From the NCBI RefSeq assembly GCF_001886185.1, contig NZ_JXLA01000004.1:62001-126000 (forward strand): a stretch of DNA of 64,000 nucleotides. The letters are read 5' to 3'. A model generated the notes under the pieces. The model searched no databases and was not told where the DNA came from. It was given only the letters and a program-made list of their open reading frames with translations. The translations under genes and the position numbers were made by a program. Source of the DNA: Enterococcus raffinosus (GTDB lineage Bacteria > Bacillota > Bacilli > Lactobacillales > Enterococcaceae). Shown here in pieces: positions 35,642-46,100 of this stretch (the stretch's first letter is position 1; each line of letters starts with the position of its first letter).

Positions 35642-38600
35642 TCCAACAATTCCCTTTCCTTCACTTGAAATTTTCCATCCTCTTTCACTTCTTCAAGCCG
35701 CACTGAAATAATTTTTGATACACCTGATTCTTGCATCGTCACTCCATATAGGACATCAGCGGCTTCCATTGTTCCTTTACGATGAGTAACTACAATAAAC
35801 TGCGTATCATTTTGGAAAGCACTCAAGTAACGACCAAAGCGAGTAACGTTCGCCTCATCCAAAGCAGCTTCTACCTCATCCAAGACACAAAATGGTACTG
35901 GGCGAACCTGAATAATCGAAAAGAGTAGGGCAATTGCCGTCAATGCGCGTTCTCCACCAGAAAGCAACGACAGACTTTGTAATTTCTTCCCTGGGGGCTG
36001 TGCTTCTATCTCAATTCCTGTATTCAACAAGTCATCAGGATCAGTCAATACTAGCTCCGCACGACCCCCGCCGAACATATTAGGGAAGACCTCATTGAAT
36101 TTTTCACGTATCGCTTGGAATGTGGTGAAGAAACGTGTTTTAACTTCATCATCCATCTCGTCCATCGTTTCAAATAGTTGCTCTTTCGCTGATAACAAGT
36201 CATCTCTTTGTGTAGTAAGAAAATCATAGCGTTCTTCAACCTGTTGATATTGCTCAATCGCATTCAGATTAACTGGACCCAATTTTTCGATGGCTTGTTT
36301 CAAGCGACTGACTTCATTTTGCGCTATCTGTTGATCAATTTCAGGGTCCGCCTGAGCTTCTGCCCCTTCGAAGGTCAAACTATACTCTTCTTGTAAATAG
36401 GTCAATGCATTATCCAATTTCAGCTCGTACCGGTTTTTTTGAACATCTGCCTGTGATTGTCTTGCAAGCAATTGTTTTTGTTCCCTATTGGCTTCAGTTA
36501 ATGCACTATCAGACTGATCCACTTGTTTCTGTAAGTCCTGACGCGATTCCTTCCACAAAGTCAACTGCTCTTGCAAATGCTCTTTCGCCGTGGACAACTC
36601 TGTTAGGCGCTGATTTAAGCTTTCTTCAGTTTCCTCATGATCTGACGAATCACTAGAGAGTGCTAATATTTGGTTTTCCAGACTCATAATCTGACCCGTC
36701 AACTCATTCATCTGACTTTCAAAGCTTATAGCTTGTCGTTCTAGATACAGTAACCGCTCATCTAATACAGCGTAATCCGCTTGAAGACGACTTAATTCAG
36801 CATTGATATTTGCGCGTTTTTCTTCTAACTGATCGCTTTCTTCATTCATCTGCTGAATTTCTTGATTGATTCGTTCTTGCTGCGTCTTCAATTCAACCTG
36901 TTGAATTTCTAAAGCTTCTTTTTGTGTTTGATAGTCATTCAAAAAGCTTTCTAATTCCTTAGCTTCATACGAGAATAACGCTTGCTCTTTCTGCAAACGC
37001 GCCAACTCAGTGCTAACCTGTTCTTCATTGTTTTGTGCTTCCTGATAGGCTAACCGTGTTAGCTCCCCTTGCGTTCGCAAAGATTCAAGTGTATCTGTTT
37101 GCTCCGCTACTTTTGTTTGTAGCTCCTGAACAAATTTTTCCTTTGTCTGCAACGCTTGATTAATTTCCTCATAGCGTTTCGTCCATTCTTCCAATTCATG
37201 ACCTTGGTTGAATAAGTTCCCACGATTCCCTTGCTTCGTCGCACCACCAGTCATGGAGCCGCCGGCATTCATCACATCCCCATCCAATGAGACCACTCGA
37301 ACTTGATATCTTAATTGCCGAGCAAGCTGATTGGCACAGTTTAGATCTTTGGCGATTACAATAGCGCCCAAGAGATTCTCCATAACAGGTGCAACATTCT
37401 CAGGAAATGATACTAACTCACTTGCAACTCCTAAAAAGCCAGCTTCATCCTTAATTGCCTGATATTGATGAGCTCCTAAGCTTCGTGGCTTAATCGTCGT
37501 TAACGGCAAGAAAGTTCCCCGGCCGCTGCGTTGTCTCTTTAAAAAAGTAATACCTTGACGGGCATCCTTTTCATTTTCTACGATGATATGCTGTGAAGAT
37601 GCACCTAAAGCTGTTTCAATCGCCAAAGTGTATTCTTTGGGTACCTGAATCAATTCTGCCACTGCACCAACAATTCCGCTTAGCTGGTCCTTGTGCTGCA
37701 AGACACTACGTACCCCTTGATAAAAGCCGCTATAATTCTCTTGAATTTCTTGCAGACTCTTTTGTCGTGCGCGCGCTTGCTGGACCTGACTCATCAAATC
37801 ATACATCAGCTGCTGCTCTTTTTGCAGTTGCTGCTGCGCCGCATTTTTTTCTTCTGCTAACCGTCGATAGTTTTCCTGCTCTTCTTTCAACTGTTTCTCT
37901 AAGTCTTGACACTTAGTTTGTGCGGTTGTTTGTTGTGCTGTCAATGCTTCCAATTGCTCTTTTAACGCTTCAAAGCGACTCATGCTTTGTTGGTTCTTTG
38001 CTTTTTCTTGCGAGTATTGGCGCTCTAAATATTTCAATTCATTGCTGACATTCGCTGATTCTTGCATCAATTCTACGTAAGTGCCACGTAGATCCTCTAA
38101 TAATTCTTTGGGAGATTTTTGATATTTCTCAGCTTCCGAAGTTAACTCTTGAATCTTTTCCTCTAACGCCAGTTTTTCGGCTTGCTTATCCTTCTGCTGC
38201 GCTTGAACATCCTGCAGGTTCAATTGTGCTTCTGCTTTTTTCTTGCGCTGTTCTTCTAATGTTGTTCGATATTCCGCGCTAGTTTTTTGGGTATTCTTTG
38301 AACGTTCACTCAATAGTTCCTTCTGGCCTTCTGCTTGCTTCAAGGCCTCTGACAAATGGAGTAATTGCTGCTGACCGGTTTCCAGTTGTTCATCCAAAGT
38401 TCCACGTTTTTCTCGTAGTGTGCCTAATTGCACTTCTGTTTGTTGAATAAACTGGCTTTTTTCTTCGACTATTTTGGACAATGTATCAAAATCAGTTTTA
38501 GCTGATTGCCAAGAATCTCGCGTTTGCTTAATTTTGGCTACCATCAAACTGACATCCGTAGCTGTCAATTCTTTTTTTAGCGCTAAAAACTCCTTGGCTG

Positions 38601-39231
38601 CTTCACTTTGAGCAGCTAAAGGAGTCAGCTGATCCTCTAATTCATAAATAATATCCTGAACGCGGCTTAGATTATCTTCTGTCTCGAAAAGCTTTTGTTC
38701 GGCTTTACGCTTTCGTTGCTTATATTTCAAGACACCTGCGGCTTCCTCGAAAATTCCGCGACGATCCTCCGGTTTGCTGGAAAAAATCGCCTCTACTTTT
38801 CCTTGAGAAATAATCGAGAAGGATTCTTTTCCTAACCCAGAGTCCATAAAAAGGTCTTGGATATCTTTTAAACGACAAGCTTTTTTATTAATGAAAAAAT
38901 CGCTTTCTCCCGTTCGTCGATAACGTCTCGTCACACTGACTTCACTAAAGGCTAACGGTAAATAGTGATCCGTATTGTCCAACACTACGGTCACCTCAGC
39001 GATATTTAACTGTTTTCGCGATTCTGAACCAGCGAAGATGATATCGGGCATTTTGCCTCCCCGCAGGCTCTTTGCAGATTGTTCGCCTAAAACCCAGCGA
39101 ATCGCTTCAGTAATATTACTTTTCCCGCTGCCGTTTGGTCCAATAACCGCCGTTACGCCCTTTTCAAACTCGATCTTTGTTCGATCGGCGAAGGATTTAA
39201 AACCAGCGATCTCAATTCGTTTTAAATACAA
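35638..39231 (-). CDS. smc: Chromosome segregation protein SMC
   Basis: The 1197-residue condensin ATPase has an N-terminal Walker A GPNGSGKSNITEAI, two long Gln/Glu-rich coiled coils, a hinge (about 515-680) with GGSMTGGATKQGN, and C-terminal SLLSGGERALTAIALLF plus Walker B FCVLDEVEAALDE. It forms a ring with ScpAB and compacts and segregates the chromosome. The start is TTG 39231, chosen because AGGAGG lies six bases upstream and the family begins YLKRIEIAGFKSF. It is downstream of rnc across a 163-bp gap containing a hairpin. Confidence 0.98.
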   Translation of the reverse strand: MYLKRIEIAGFKSFADRTKIEFEKGVTAVIGPNGSGKSNITEAIRWVLGEQSAKSLRGGKMPDIIFAGSESRKQLNIAEVTVVLDNTDHYLPLAFSEVSVTRRYRRTGESDFFINKKACRLKDIQDLFMDSGLGKESFSIISQGKVEAIFSSKPEDRRGIFEEAAGVLKYKQRKRKAEQKLFETEDNLSRVQDIIYELEDQLTPLAAQSEAAKEFLALKKELTATDVSLMVAKIKQTRDSWQSAKTDFDTLSKIVEEKSQFIQQTEVQLGTLREKRGTLDEQLETGQQQLLHLSEALKQAEGQKELLSERSKNTQKTSAEYRTTLEEQRKKKAEAQLNLQDVQAQQKDKQAEKLALEEKIQELTSEAEKYQKSPKELLEDLRGTYVELMQESANVSNELKYLERQYSQEKAKNQQSMSRFEALKEQLEALTAQQTTAQTKCQDLEKQLKEEQENYRRLAEEKNAAQQQLQKEQQLMYDLMSQVQQARARQKSLQEIQENYSGFYQGVRSVLQHKDQLSGIVGAVAELIQVPKEYTLAIETALGASSQHIIVENEKDARQGITFLKRQRSGRGTFLPLTTIKPRSLGAHQYQAIKDEAGFLGVASELVSFPENVAPVMENLLGAIVIAKDLNCANQLARQLRYQVRVVSLDGDVMNAGGSMTGGATKQGNRGNLFNQGHELEEWTKRYEEINQALQTKEKFVQELQTKVAEQTDTLESLRTQGELTRLAYQEAQNNEEQVSTELARLQKEQALFSYEAKELESFLNDYQTQKEALEIQQVELKTQQERINQEIQQMNEESDQLEEKRANINAELSRLQADYAVLDERLLYLERQAISFESQMNELTGQIMSLENQILALSSDSSDHEETEESLNQRLTELSTAKEHLQEQLTLWKESRQDLQKQVDQSDSALTEANREQKQLLARQSQADVQKNRYELKLDNALTYLQEEYSLTFEGAEAQADPEIDQQIAQNEVSRLKQAIEKLGPVNLNAIEQYQQVEERYDFLTTQRDDLLSAKEQLFETMDEMDDEVKTRFFTTFQAIREKFNEVFPNMFGGGRAELVLTDPDDLLNTGIEIEAQPPGKKLQSLSLLSGGERALTAIALLFSIIQVRPVPFCVLDEVEAALDEANVTRFGRYLSAFQNDTQFIVVTHRKGTMEAADVLYGVTMQESGVSKIISVRLEEVKEDGKFQVKERELLE

Positions 39232-39272
39232 AATGTTCCTCCTATACTTTCATAAAAAGAGCTATACGAACT

Positions 39273-39298
39273 TGCACAGCAACGACAGTTGCTGTGCA
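39273..39298. other. Perfect hairpin between rnc and smc
   Basis: TGCACAGCAAC/GTTGCTGTGCA, 11 perfect pairs with a 4-nt loop. On the minus strand it is not followed by a T-run, so it is not a clear terminator. It may be an mRNA processing or stability element between two genes of one transcript. Confidence 0.5.
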
Positions 39299-39394
39299 TC
39301 CCTTTTGTTAAGCAGAAATAACTGTTGACTTTACCTTTAAGATATGTCGTAGTTCTACGTCTGCCTCATCTATTTTGATACGTAAAACAACGTC

Positions 39395-40090
39395 TTATTT
39401 AGCTGCAATTTTTATTAATGCTTTTTCCGCTGCATCTTGTTCTGCCAATTTTTTAGATTTCCCTTGACCTGAACCAATCAATTCATCATCAGCATACACA
39501 TCAATCGTAAAAATCCGCTCATGGGCTGGGCCCTCTTCATTCACTAATCGATAATCGATCGATACGTCCCCACCTTTTTGCAAAACTTCCTGCAAACGAG
39601 TCTTATGATCCATTTCTCTTGTAAAGACTCCTGCCTCAATTTTCGGAAAGACAACGGTTTGAATGAAACGTAGAGCCACATCATAGCCTTGATCTAGATA
39701 CAAAGCACCTAAAAATGCCTCAAACAAGTCACACAAGAGTGCTGCACGCTCACGACCGCCAGAATTCTCTTCGCCCTTTCCTAACAGGATATAGTGATCA
39801 AAATGACATTCTTTCGCAAATTTTGATAAACTTTCTTCCCTTACAATTGCCGAACGCAGCCGAGTTAAGCGGCCTTCTGGCAAATTTGGATAATGGTGAT
39901 ACAAATAGTCCGATACTTGAATTTCTAAGACAGCGTCCCCTAAAAATTCTAACCGTTCATTATCTGAGATGTTCATGTTACGGTGTTCATTCACATATGA
40001 TGAGTGGGTAAACGCCTGCTCTAATAAGTTCACATCGTGAAAAACGATGCCGTAGTTTTCTTTCAATTCATTGATCAACTGTGTATCCAT
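39395..40090 (-). CDS. rnc: Ribonuclease III
   Basis: The 231-residue double-strand-specific endonuclease processes rRNA precursors and structured mRNAs. The catalytic signature ERLEFLGDAVLEIQVSDYLY lies at about 44-63; the C-terminal double-stranded RNA-binding domain ends in SGQGKSKKLAEQDAAEKALI. It is the first gene of the rnc-smc-HAD-ftsY unit with its own promoter. The order rnc-smc-ftsY is widely conserved in Firmicutes. Confidence 0.97.
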   Translation of the reverse strand: MDTQLINELKENYGIVFHDVNLLEQAFTHSSYVNEHRNMNISDNERLEFLGDAVLEIQVSDYLYHHYPNLPEGRLTRLRSAIVREESLSKFAKECHFDHYILLGKGEENSGGRERAALLCDLFEAFLGALYLDQGYDVALRFIQTVVFPKIEAGVFTREMDHKTRLQEVLQKGGDVSIDYRLVNEEGPAHERIFTIDVYADDELIGSGQGKSKKLAEQDAAEKALIKIAAK

Positions 40091-40127
40091 GGGCTCATTC
40101 CTTTTTTTGAGATTTCCATCACGCTTT

Positions 40128-40156
40128 ATTATACTGTTTTTTCTAGGATTTTTAAA
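40128..40156 (-). promoter_or_regulatory. Promoter of rnc-smc-ftsY unit
   Basis: TTTAAA (40151-40156) and consensus TATAAT (40128-40133) with a 17-bp spacer on the minus strand, just after the acpP terminator. Confidence 0.65.
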
Positions 40157-40220
40157 TCAGAAGTCATGATAGTAAGAAATTTTCAAAAAATGATCGACCT
40201 TCATCTCTCTTTTATTACAC

Positions 40221-40249
40221 AAAAAAATACACCAGCAATTGCCGGTGTA
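40221..40249 (-). terminator. Terminator after acpP
   Basis: TACACC-GCAA/TTGC-GGTGTA stem with one mismatch, then a run of seven T on the minus strand. Confidence 0.75.
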
Positions 40250-40257
40250 CCACTTTG

Positions 40258-40509
40258 TTAAGCTTGGTTGTTTTCCACAATGTAATCAACTGCAGCTCCA
40301 ACTGTTTCAATTTTTTCAGCATCTTCATCAGAAATTTCTGTTCCGAATTCATCTTCTAATTCTAGAACAAATTCCATAATACTGATTGAATCTGCATTTA
40401 AGTCGTCTTTTATACTCAATTCAAGTGTTACCTTGTCTTTATCAATTTCAAAGTGATTTGAAATTATTTCAGCAACTTTGCTAAATACTTCTTCACGAGT
40501 CAACAACAT
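40258..40509 (-). CDS. acpP: Acyl carrier protein
   Basis: The 83-residue acidic four-helix protein has the phosphopantetheine serine in [12 protein letters not shown] (about residue 41). The motif has DSI where most ACPs have DSL. It carries acyl chains for fatty acid and phospholipid synthesis and sits downstream of plsX. In E. faecalis an ACP beside plsX (AcpB) is distinct from the one in the fab operon, so this may be the second ACP of the cell. Start ATG 40509 follows GGAGG. Confidence 0.94.
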   Translation of the reverse strand: MLLTREEVFSKVAEIISNHFEIDKDKVTLELSIKDDLNADSISIMEFVLELEDEFGTEISDEDAEKIETVGAAVDYIVENNQA

Positions 40510-40620
40510 TCACCTCCACTTGATCAACTAATATTCGTCTATGTTTTACCAGAAGGTCACAGTTCATTTTACTGATGTTTGTGCCCTTTGTCTACCTTTT
40601 TCGGTAAATTGTCACCCTGC

Positions 40621-41622
40621 TTATTCGCCCTTAGGTGTTTCAAAAAACTGGACCAATTGCCCAACCACATTCGTTTCAAGCATCGTATGAATTTGATCAA
40701 TCGTATTAGCTACTGCTTCTGGACCGGTAGAACCGTGTGTTTTAATCACTGGTGCCTTCAGACCAAACAACACTGCACCGCCATGAGAAGAATAGTCCAA
40801 TTTGTCTTTTAAGCCATAAAGCGTATCTTTTAACATCAGTGCTCCAAATTTCCCTTTGACACCTGCCTCATTGATACTGCCTTTAATCAAGCTCATCAGA
40901 CCCATTGCTGTTCCCTCGATTGTTTTTAAAACCGCGTTTCCTGTAAAGCCATCTGTAACAACGACATCAGCGGCACCATTTAACAGCTCTCTAGCTTCCA
41001 CATTGCCGATAAAGTCGATGCTCTCTTCAGCTTGCAATAGTTTAAATGCTTCTTTTGTTAATTCACTGCCTTTTGTTTCTTCAGTCCCGTTGTTTAAAAG
41101 TCCGACACGAGGGCTTTCAATACCACGAACATGTTTTGCATAGAATGAACCCAAAATCGCATATTGGTGAAGATGCTCTGCTTTGTTTTCTGCATTCGCT
41201 CCTAGGTCCAGCATGTCGAATCCGCTGTTGCTATTTAAAACAGGCAAAGTAGACATCAACCCAGGACGTTCGATTCCTTTGATCCTTCCTACTACAAATA
41301 GCCCAGCAGCTAACAACGCTCCTGTATTTCCTGCAGAAAAAATCGCATCTGCCTTCCCTTCTTTGACCGCTTGCGCTGCCAAAACCATTGAAGCATTTTT
41401 CTTGCGACGAATAGCCTTAACAGGCTCATCATCACTATTAATTTTTTCATCTGTGTGGATAATCGTAATATTCTTTTCGTTAGTTACATATTGACGAATA
41501 GCGTCTTCTTTTCCATATAATTGGAACTCGATTTCCGGGTGATTTTGTTGTGCTAACATCACACCCTCCACGATAGCTTTAGGTGCGAAATCTCCGCCCA
41601 TTGCATCTACAGCAATTTTCAT
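40621..41622 (-). CDS. plsX: Phosphate acyltransferase PlsX
   Basis: The 333-residue enzyme converts acyl-ACP to acyl-phosphate, which PlsY uses to start phospholipid synthesis. It opens with [20 protein letters not shown] and has [12 protein letters not shown] and [13 protein letters not shown], all typical of PlsX. Length is normal. Its product enzyme acts on the ACP encoded next, and the fatty acid kinase FakA encoded upstream feeds the same acyl-phosphate pool. No clear binding site for a lipid regulator was found before it. Confidence 0.97.
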   Translation of the reverse strand: MKIAVDAMGGDFAPKAIVEGVMLAQQNHPEIEFQLYGKEDAIRQYVTNEKNITIIHTDEKINSDDEPVKAIRRKKNASMVLAAQAVKEGKADAIFSAGNTGALLAAGLFVVGRIKGIERPGLMSTLPVLNSNSGFDMLDLGANAENKAEHLHQYAILGSFYAKHVRGIESPRVGLLNNGTEETKGSELTKEAFKLLQAEESIDFIGNVEARELLNGAADVVVTDGFTGNAVLKTIEGTAMGLMSLIKGSINEAGVKGKFGALMLKDTLYGLKDKLDYSSHGGAVLFGLKAPVIKTHGSTGPEAVANTIDQIHTMLETNVVGQLVQFFETPKGE

Positions 41623-41736
41623 GAGAACACTCTCTCCTTTTTTTCAATAAATTCATATTTAATCCGTGTCCCATTTGCCTTTTATATCATCCAAAACGGT
41701 AATGGGAGTCTTTAATTTTTTCTACAGTATAGCATA

Positions 41737-43770
41737 CTAATCGAAATATGTTTCGCCAGTTTCATCCGGTTTTAAGGTCTTTGCTAATGGTGCAAAGGCT
41801 GGCTGCTCACGCCAATTATCTACTTGCCAAATCTGATTGGCCTCGTCCCTCGCTACTTCTAATACGTTGGCATCATTTACCAGATCCGCAATTAAAAATT
41901 GCGGCAACCCGGATTGACGGAAGCCGAAAACTTCCCCAGGTCCGCGTAATTCTAAATCTTTTTCACTTAAGACAAATCCATTATTTGTTTCAGTCATGAT
42001 CTTCATACGTTCCTTGCCCAGCTCATTTTTAGGACTAGCAACTAAAATACAATAAGAAGCATCTGAACCACGGCCCACACGACCACGTAATTGATGAAGC
42101 TGTGCCAAACCAAAACGATCCGCATCCATGATAAACATCACAGTCGCGTTTGGAACGTTGACTCCCACTTCAATAACGGTGGTAGAAACTAAAATTTGGC
42201 TTTGATTATCCTTGAATGCTTCCATAATCGCATCTTTTTCGGAATTCTTCATTTTTCCGTGTAATAGACTAACCTGATAAGTCGGTGCATAGTACTCCTT
42301 CAAATGCTCATAAATTTCAGTCGCATTCTTCACGTCCAACGCTTCAGACTCCTCAATTAAAGGACAAATCACATACAACTGATGACCAGCCTGCAATTCT
42401 TGTTTTGCCCAATCTAAGGTATGCTCCAATTGTTTAGGCTTAATCCAACTGGTTTTGACGGGAATTCGCCCCGCAGGCATTTGATCAATAACAGAAACAT
42501 CCATCTCTCCATAGGCTGTGATCGCCAATGTCCGTGGAATCGGTGTCGCTGTCATGAATAAAACATCAGGGTGTAGCCCTTTTTCTCGCAAGACTCGCCG
42601 CTGATTTACCCCAAATCGGTGTTGTTCATCCGTGATAACTAATCCCAGATTAGCAAATTGGACATCGTCTTGAATTAAAGCGTGTGTCCCAATGACCACA
42701 TCTATTTCGCCATTTTGTAAGCCTGCGAGAATCGCTCGTCGCTCTTTTGTTTTCGTTGAACCGGTCAATAGTGCTGTCGTCAGCTCCAACGGATCAAACA
42801 GTTGATTCAGACTTTCTAAGTGCTGCTGCGCCAGAATTTCCGTTGGCACCATTAAAGCTCCTTGAAACCCTGCTGTCATTGTCGCGTATAAAGCAATGGC
42901 GGCCACTACTGTTTTTCCGCTCCCAACATCTCCCTGCAGCAAACGCTGCATATGTTTTTTACTTCGTAAATCATAACAAATTTCATTGGTTACCCGTTTT
43001 TGCGCGTCTGTTAACTCAAAAGGCAGCCTTTGAGTAAATTGTTTTAATCGTTCTACATCGTAACGAATTGCGATCCCATTCTTTTCACTGCGCTCACTAT
43101 TCTTTAATCCCTGCATTCTCATTTGGAATAGGAAAAACTCTTCAAAAACAACTCGCCGTTTGGCTTGTTGGCTTTCTGCCGGATTTTTAGGAAAATGCAT
43201 CGCTCGCATCGCTTGCTTTCTTGGCATTAAGCGATACTTTTCCAAAAGATATTCAGGCAGGTTTTCCATCACTTGATCACCAAATTTTTCAAAAGCAGCC
43301 TTAATTAAGTCAATCAAGGTACTTTGTCGAATCGCTTTCGTCACATGATAGATGGGTGCATATTCTTCTGTTTGTTTGCCGCCTAAAATCTTCATTCCAG
43401 TTAATGACTTACGCTTCGCATCCCATTTTCCATAAACGGCTAGCTCTTCACCGACTTCAACTTTATCTTTTAAGTAAGGCTGATTAAAAAAAGAAACCAT
43501 AAATACGGCGTGATCTTGCATCATCCGAAACTGAAGACGGCTTTTTTTGTAGCCAAAGCGGCTAACTACGGGTGCCGAGACAATGACACCTTTTAATGTA
43601 ACCTTCTCTTGATCGTTGATCTCTAATAAATTTTTTTCTTGAATGTCTTCATAACGAAAAGGGTAATAGCTTAATAGATCTTCAATCGTTAAAATCCCTA
43701 AGTCAGCTAACGTTTGCGCACGTTTCGGCCCTACACCTGGTAATACCGAAACAGATTCTTGGATCGTCAT
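41737..43770 (-). CDS. recG: ATP-dependent DNA helicase RecG
   Basis: The 677-residue superfamily 2 helicase reverses stalled forks and branch-migrates Holliday junctions. The N-terminal wedge/OB region begins VSVLPGVGPKRAQTLADLG; helicase motifs include LQGDVGSGKTVVA (Walker A), ITDEQHRFG (DEQH box), FMTATPIPRTL and QLRGRVGRG. ATG 43770 follows AAAGGGGG and fits the family; the frame extends to 43815 without a better start. It is 114 bp upstream of plsX, as in many Lactobacillales. Confidence 0.96.
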   Translation of the reverse strand: MTIQESVSVLPGVGPKRAQTLADLGILTIEDLLSYYPFRYEDIQEKNLLEINDQEKVTLKGVIVSAPVVSRFGYKKSRLQFRMMQDHAVFMVSFFNQPYLKDKVEVGEELAVYGKWDAKRKSLTGMKILGGKQTEEYAPIYHVTKAIRQSTLIDLIKAAFEKFGDQVMENLPEYLLEKYRLMPRKQAMRAMHFPKNPAESQQAKRRVVFEEFFLFQMRMQGLKNSERSEKNGIAIRYDVERLKQFTQRLPFELTDAQKRVTNEICYDLRSKKHMQRLLQGDVGSGKTVVAAIALYATMTAGFQGALMVPTEILAQQHLESLNQLFDPLELTTALLTGSTKTKERRAILAGLQNGEIDVVIGTHALIQDDVQFANLGLVITDEQHRFGVNQRRVLREKGLHPDVLFMTATPIPRTLAITAYGEMDVSVIDQMPAGRIPVKTSWIKPKQLEHTLDWAKQELQAGHQLYVICPLIEESEALDVKNATEIYEHLKEYYAPTYQVSLLHGKMKNSEKDAIMEAFKDNQSQILVSTTVIEVGVNVPNATVMFIMDADRFGLAQLHQLRGRVGRGSDASYCILVASPKNELGKERMKIMTETNNGFVLSEKDLELRGPGEVFGFRQSGLPQFLIADLVNDANVLEVARDEANQIWQVDNWREQPAFAPLAKTLKPDETGETYFD

Positions 43771-43897
43771 CGTAATCCCCCTTTCGTTTTTGGCTTTCTG
43801 CTGTCTCGGAGTCAATAGCGCTATTTTTCGAAAATCACCTTATTCTCGCTCAGCATACGACTCCGCTAATTGTGTTTAAGCGAAAATTCAATTTGAC

Positions 43898-43934
43898 AAA
43901 AACAGGAGTGAGCCAGATATTCTTGGCCCACTCC
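43898..43934 (-). terminator. Terminator after fakA
   Basis: GGAGTGGGCCA/TGGCTCACTCC stem (one G-T pair) with an 8-nt loop, then GTTTTTG on the minus strand. Confidence 0.7.
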
Positions 43935-43951
43935 CTCCGACTTTTACTAAT

Positions 43952-45634
43952 TTATTCTGCTGAAAGCAAGTATGGATAAACGGGTTGGTTTCCTTCGTGA
44001 ATCTCAACCTCTAAATCAGGATAGCTTGCTTCAATTGCTTCGCTTATTTTTTCAGCTTCTGCTTGGGTACCTTCAACACCTACGATGATCGTGATGATTT
44101 CGATATCCTCGCTGATCATTTTATTCAAGGTATCTAAGGTCGCTTGGTATTTATCTGCTTCTGAAAGAACGATTTTCCCATCAATCATCCCTAAGTAGTC
44201 GCCTTCATGAATCTCAACACCATCAATCGCTGTGTCACGAATCGCATTCGTAATTTGACCGCTAACTACTGAATCCAGCATCTCAGTCATTGATGTTTTA
44301 TTATCCTCTAGGCTTTGATCCCCATTAAATGCCAACATCGCTGTCATTCCTTGAGAAACAGTTTTACTTGGTACTACTGCAACTGGAATTTCCGCAACTT
44401 CCGCTGCTTGATCTGCCGCCATAAAGATATTTTTGTTATTCGGCAAGACAATGACTTGGTCCGCATTGACTTCTTTGATAGCCTTCAAAATATCTTCTGT
44501 ACTTGGATTCATGGTCTGACCGCCGCTGATGACATAAGAGACTCCTAGACTCTTGAATAATTCTTGGACTCCTTCACCGGCTGCAATAGCAATCACTGCG
44601 TAAGGTTTATGCTCTGCTGGTGCTGCTTCAAAAGCTGCGACCTCTTCATCATGTTCTAAGATCGTTTCATGCTGTTGACGCATGTTATCCACTTTAACTT
44701 TGATCAACGCACCAAATTTTTGTCCATAATTCATGACTTCGCCAGGATGTTCCGTGTGCACGTGTACTTTAACGATCTCGTCATCATTGACCACCAACAG
44801 TGAATCGCCAATGCCATCCAAATAGTTACGGAAAGTATCGTAATCAAATTTACTATCAACGGTTGGTCCTTCCCCTAGACGAACCATAATTTCAGTACAA
44901 TAGCCGAATTTGATGTCTTCTGTTGCTAGCTGTCCTTGAACACTGCGATGATGTTCCGCATTCACCATTTCATCCATTTCAGCTGGACTTGGCTCATACG
45001 TATCATCTGCTTGAAATTCGCCATTTAACGCACTCAAGAAGCCTTCATAAATGAACAATAACCCTTGTCCACCGCTATCAACTACACCAACTTCTTTTAA
45101 TACTGGCAGCATGTCAGGTGTTTTATCTAACGCTTTTTTTCCATATTTAACAACAGCTGACATGACTTCAACCACATCATCTGTTTGTTTCGCTTTACGT
45201 TCACCAGCTTTTGCTGATTCGCGAGCCACAGTTAAGATCGTCCCCTCTACGGGTTTCATCACTGCTTTATAGGCAGTCTCTACACCATGCACTAATGCTT
45301 CTGCTAAATCTCGCGCATTTAATGTATCCACCTCTAAAATCTCTTTAGAAAAACCACGGAATAATTGTGACAAAATAACCCCGGAGTTTCCGCGAGCGCC
45401 CATCAATAATCCTTTTGCTAAAACATTAGCTAACTCTCCAACCTTTTCAGAAGCAGAATTGACAACGGCCGTTGCACCGCTAGTCATAGATAGATTCATA
45501 TTGGTCCCAGTATCACCATCCGGTACTGGAAATACATTTAATGAATTGACATATTCTGCATTGACTTGCAGACGTTTAGCGCCAGCCTCTACCATTTCTT
45601 GGAATTGACTCGCGCTGATTTCTGTTACCTTCAC
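43952..45634 (-). CDS. fakA: Fatty acid kinase ATP-binding subunit FakA (DAK domain)
   Basis: The 560-residue protein begins with a DhaL/DAK domain (1-200): VNSLNVFPVPDGDTGTNM and GARGNSGVILSQLFRGF bind ATP-Mg. The C-terminal part is the family-specific YloV region. FakA phosphorylates fatty acids presented by FakB proteins, giving acyl-phosphate for PlsY; it was formerly annotated as a dihydroxyacetone kinase. The start is GTG 45634 after AAGGAGG. It lies 29 bp after the Asp23 gene. No fakB gene is in this window. Confidence 0.95.
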   Translation of the reverse strand: MKVTEISASQFQEMVEAGAKRLQVNAEYVNSLNVFPVPDGDTGTNMNLSMTSGATAVVNSASEKVGELANVLAKGLLMGARGNSGVILSQLFRGFSKEILEVDTLNARDLAEALVHGVETAYKAVMKPVEGTILTVARESAKAGERKAKQTDDVVEVMSAVVKYGKKALDKTPDMLPVLKEVGVVDSGGQGLLFIYEGFLSALNGEFQADDTYEPSPAEMDEMVNAEHHRSVQGQLATEDIKFGYCTEIMVRLGEGPTVDSKFDYDTFRNYLDGIGDSLLVVNDDEIVKVHVHTEHPGEVMNYGQKFGALIKVKVDNMRQQHETILEHDEEVAAFEAAPAEHKPYAVIAIAAGEGVQELFKSLGVSYVISGGQTMNPSTEDILKAIKEVNADQVIVLPNNKNIFMAADQAAEVAEIPVAVVPSKTVSQGMTAMLAFNGDQSLEDNKTSMTEMLDSVVSGQITNAIRDTAIDGVEIHEGDYLGMIDGKIVLSEADKYQATLDTLNKMISEDIEIITIIVGVEGTQAEAEKISEAIEASYPDLEVEIHEGNQPVYPYLLSAE

Positions 45635-45663
45635 TTACTTAGTCCTCCTTAAGAACGCTGCCC

Positions 45664-46026
45664 TTAATCAGGCAGAACACGTACACCTTGAACATAGACA
45701 TTCACTGAGTTGGCTGTAACCCCAAGCATCGTTTCCAAATTATATTTCACTTTTTCTTGGACATTGCGCGACACTTCTGAGATCTTCGTGCCGTAGCTGA
45801 CGATCGTATAGACGTCGACTGCGATCCCGTTCTCCTCTTGACGTACTACGACGCCGCGTGAATAGTTTTCTTTTCTTAAAATTTCTGTGATATTGTCTTT
45901 GATTTGATTTTTACTAGCCATACCGACGATACCAAACACGTCAGTAACTGCACCGCCGACAACCGTCGCGATGACGTCGTTTGAAATTTCGATCATACCA
46001 GTCTGTGTATTAATTTTCACAGCCAT
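45664..46026 (-). CDS. Asp23/Gls24 (YloU) family protein
   Basis: The 120-residue Asp23-domain protein begins AVKINTQTGMIEISNDVIAT and includes VGGAVTDVFGIVGMAS and VDVYTIVSYGTKISEVSRNVQ. Family members are cytoplasmic or membrane-associated envelope-stress proteins; the copy next to fakA (YloU) is conserved in Firmicutes. ATG 46026 is chosen because AAGGAGG lies nine bases upstream, although the frame opens at 46062. It is the first gene of the asp23-fakA operon. Confidence 0.93.
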   Translation of the reverse strand: MAVKINTQTGMIEISNDVIATVVGGAVTDVFGIVGMASKNQIKDNITEILRKENYSRGVVVRQEENGIAVDVYTIVSYGTKISEVSRNVQEKVKYNLETMLGVTANSVNVYVQGVRVLPD

Positions 46027-46072
46027 AGTTGTTAGCCTCCTTAAATAGGCACACTCGCCCATTTTTTCTACT

Positions 46073-46100
46073 ATAATAGTTTATCATAGCCCTATGACAA
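46073..46100 (-). promoter_or_regulatory. Promoter of asp23-fakA operon
   Basis: TTGTCA (46095-46100) and TATTAT (46073-46078) with a 16-bp spacer on the minus strand. It overlaps the T-rich tail of the upstream hairpin. Confidence 0.6.
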
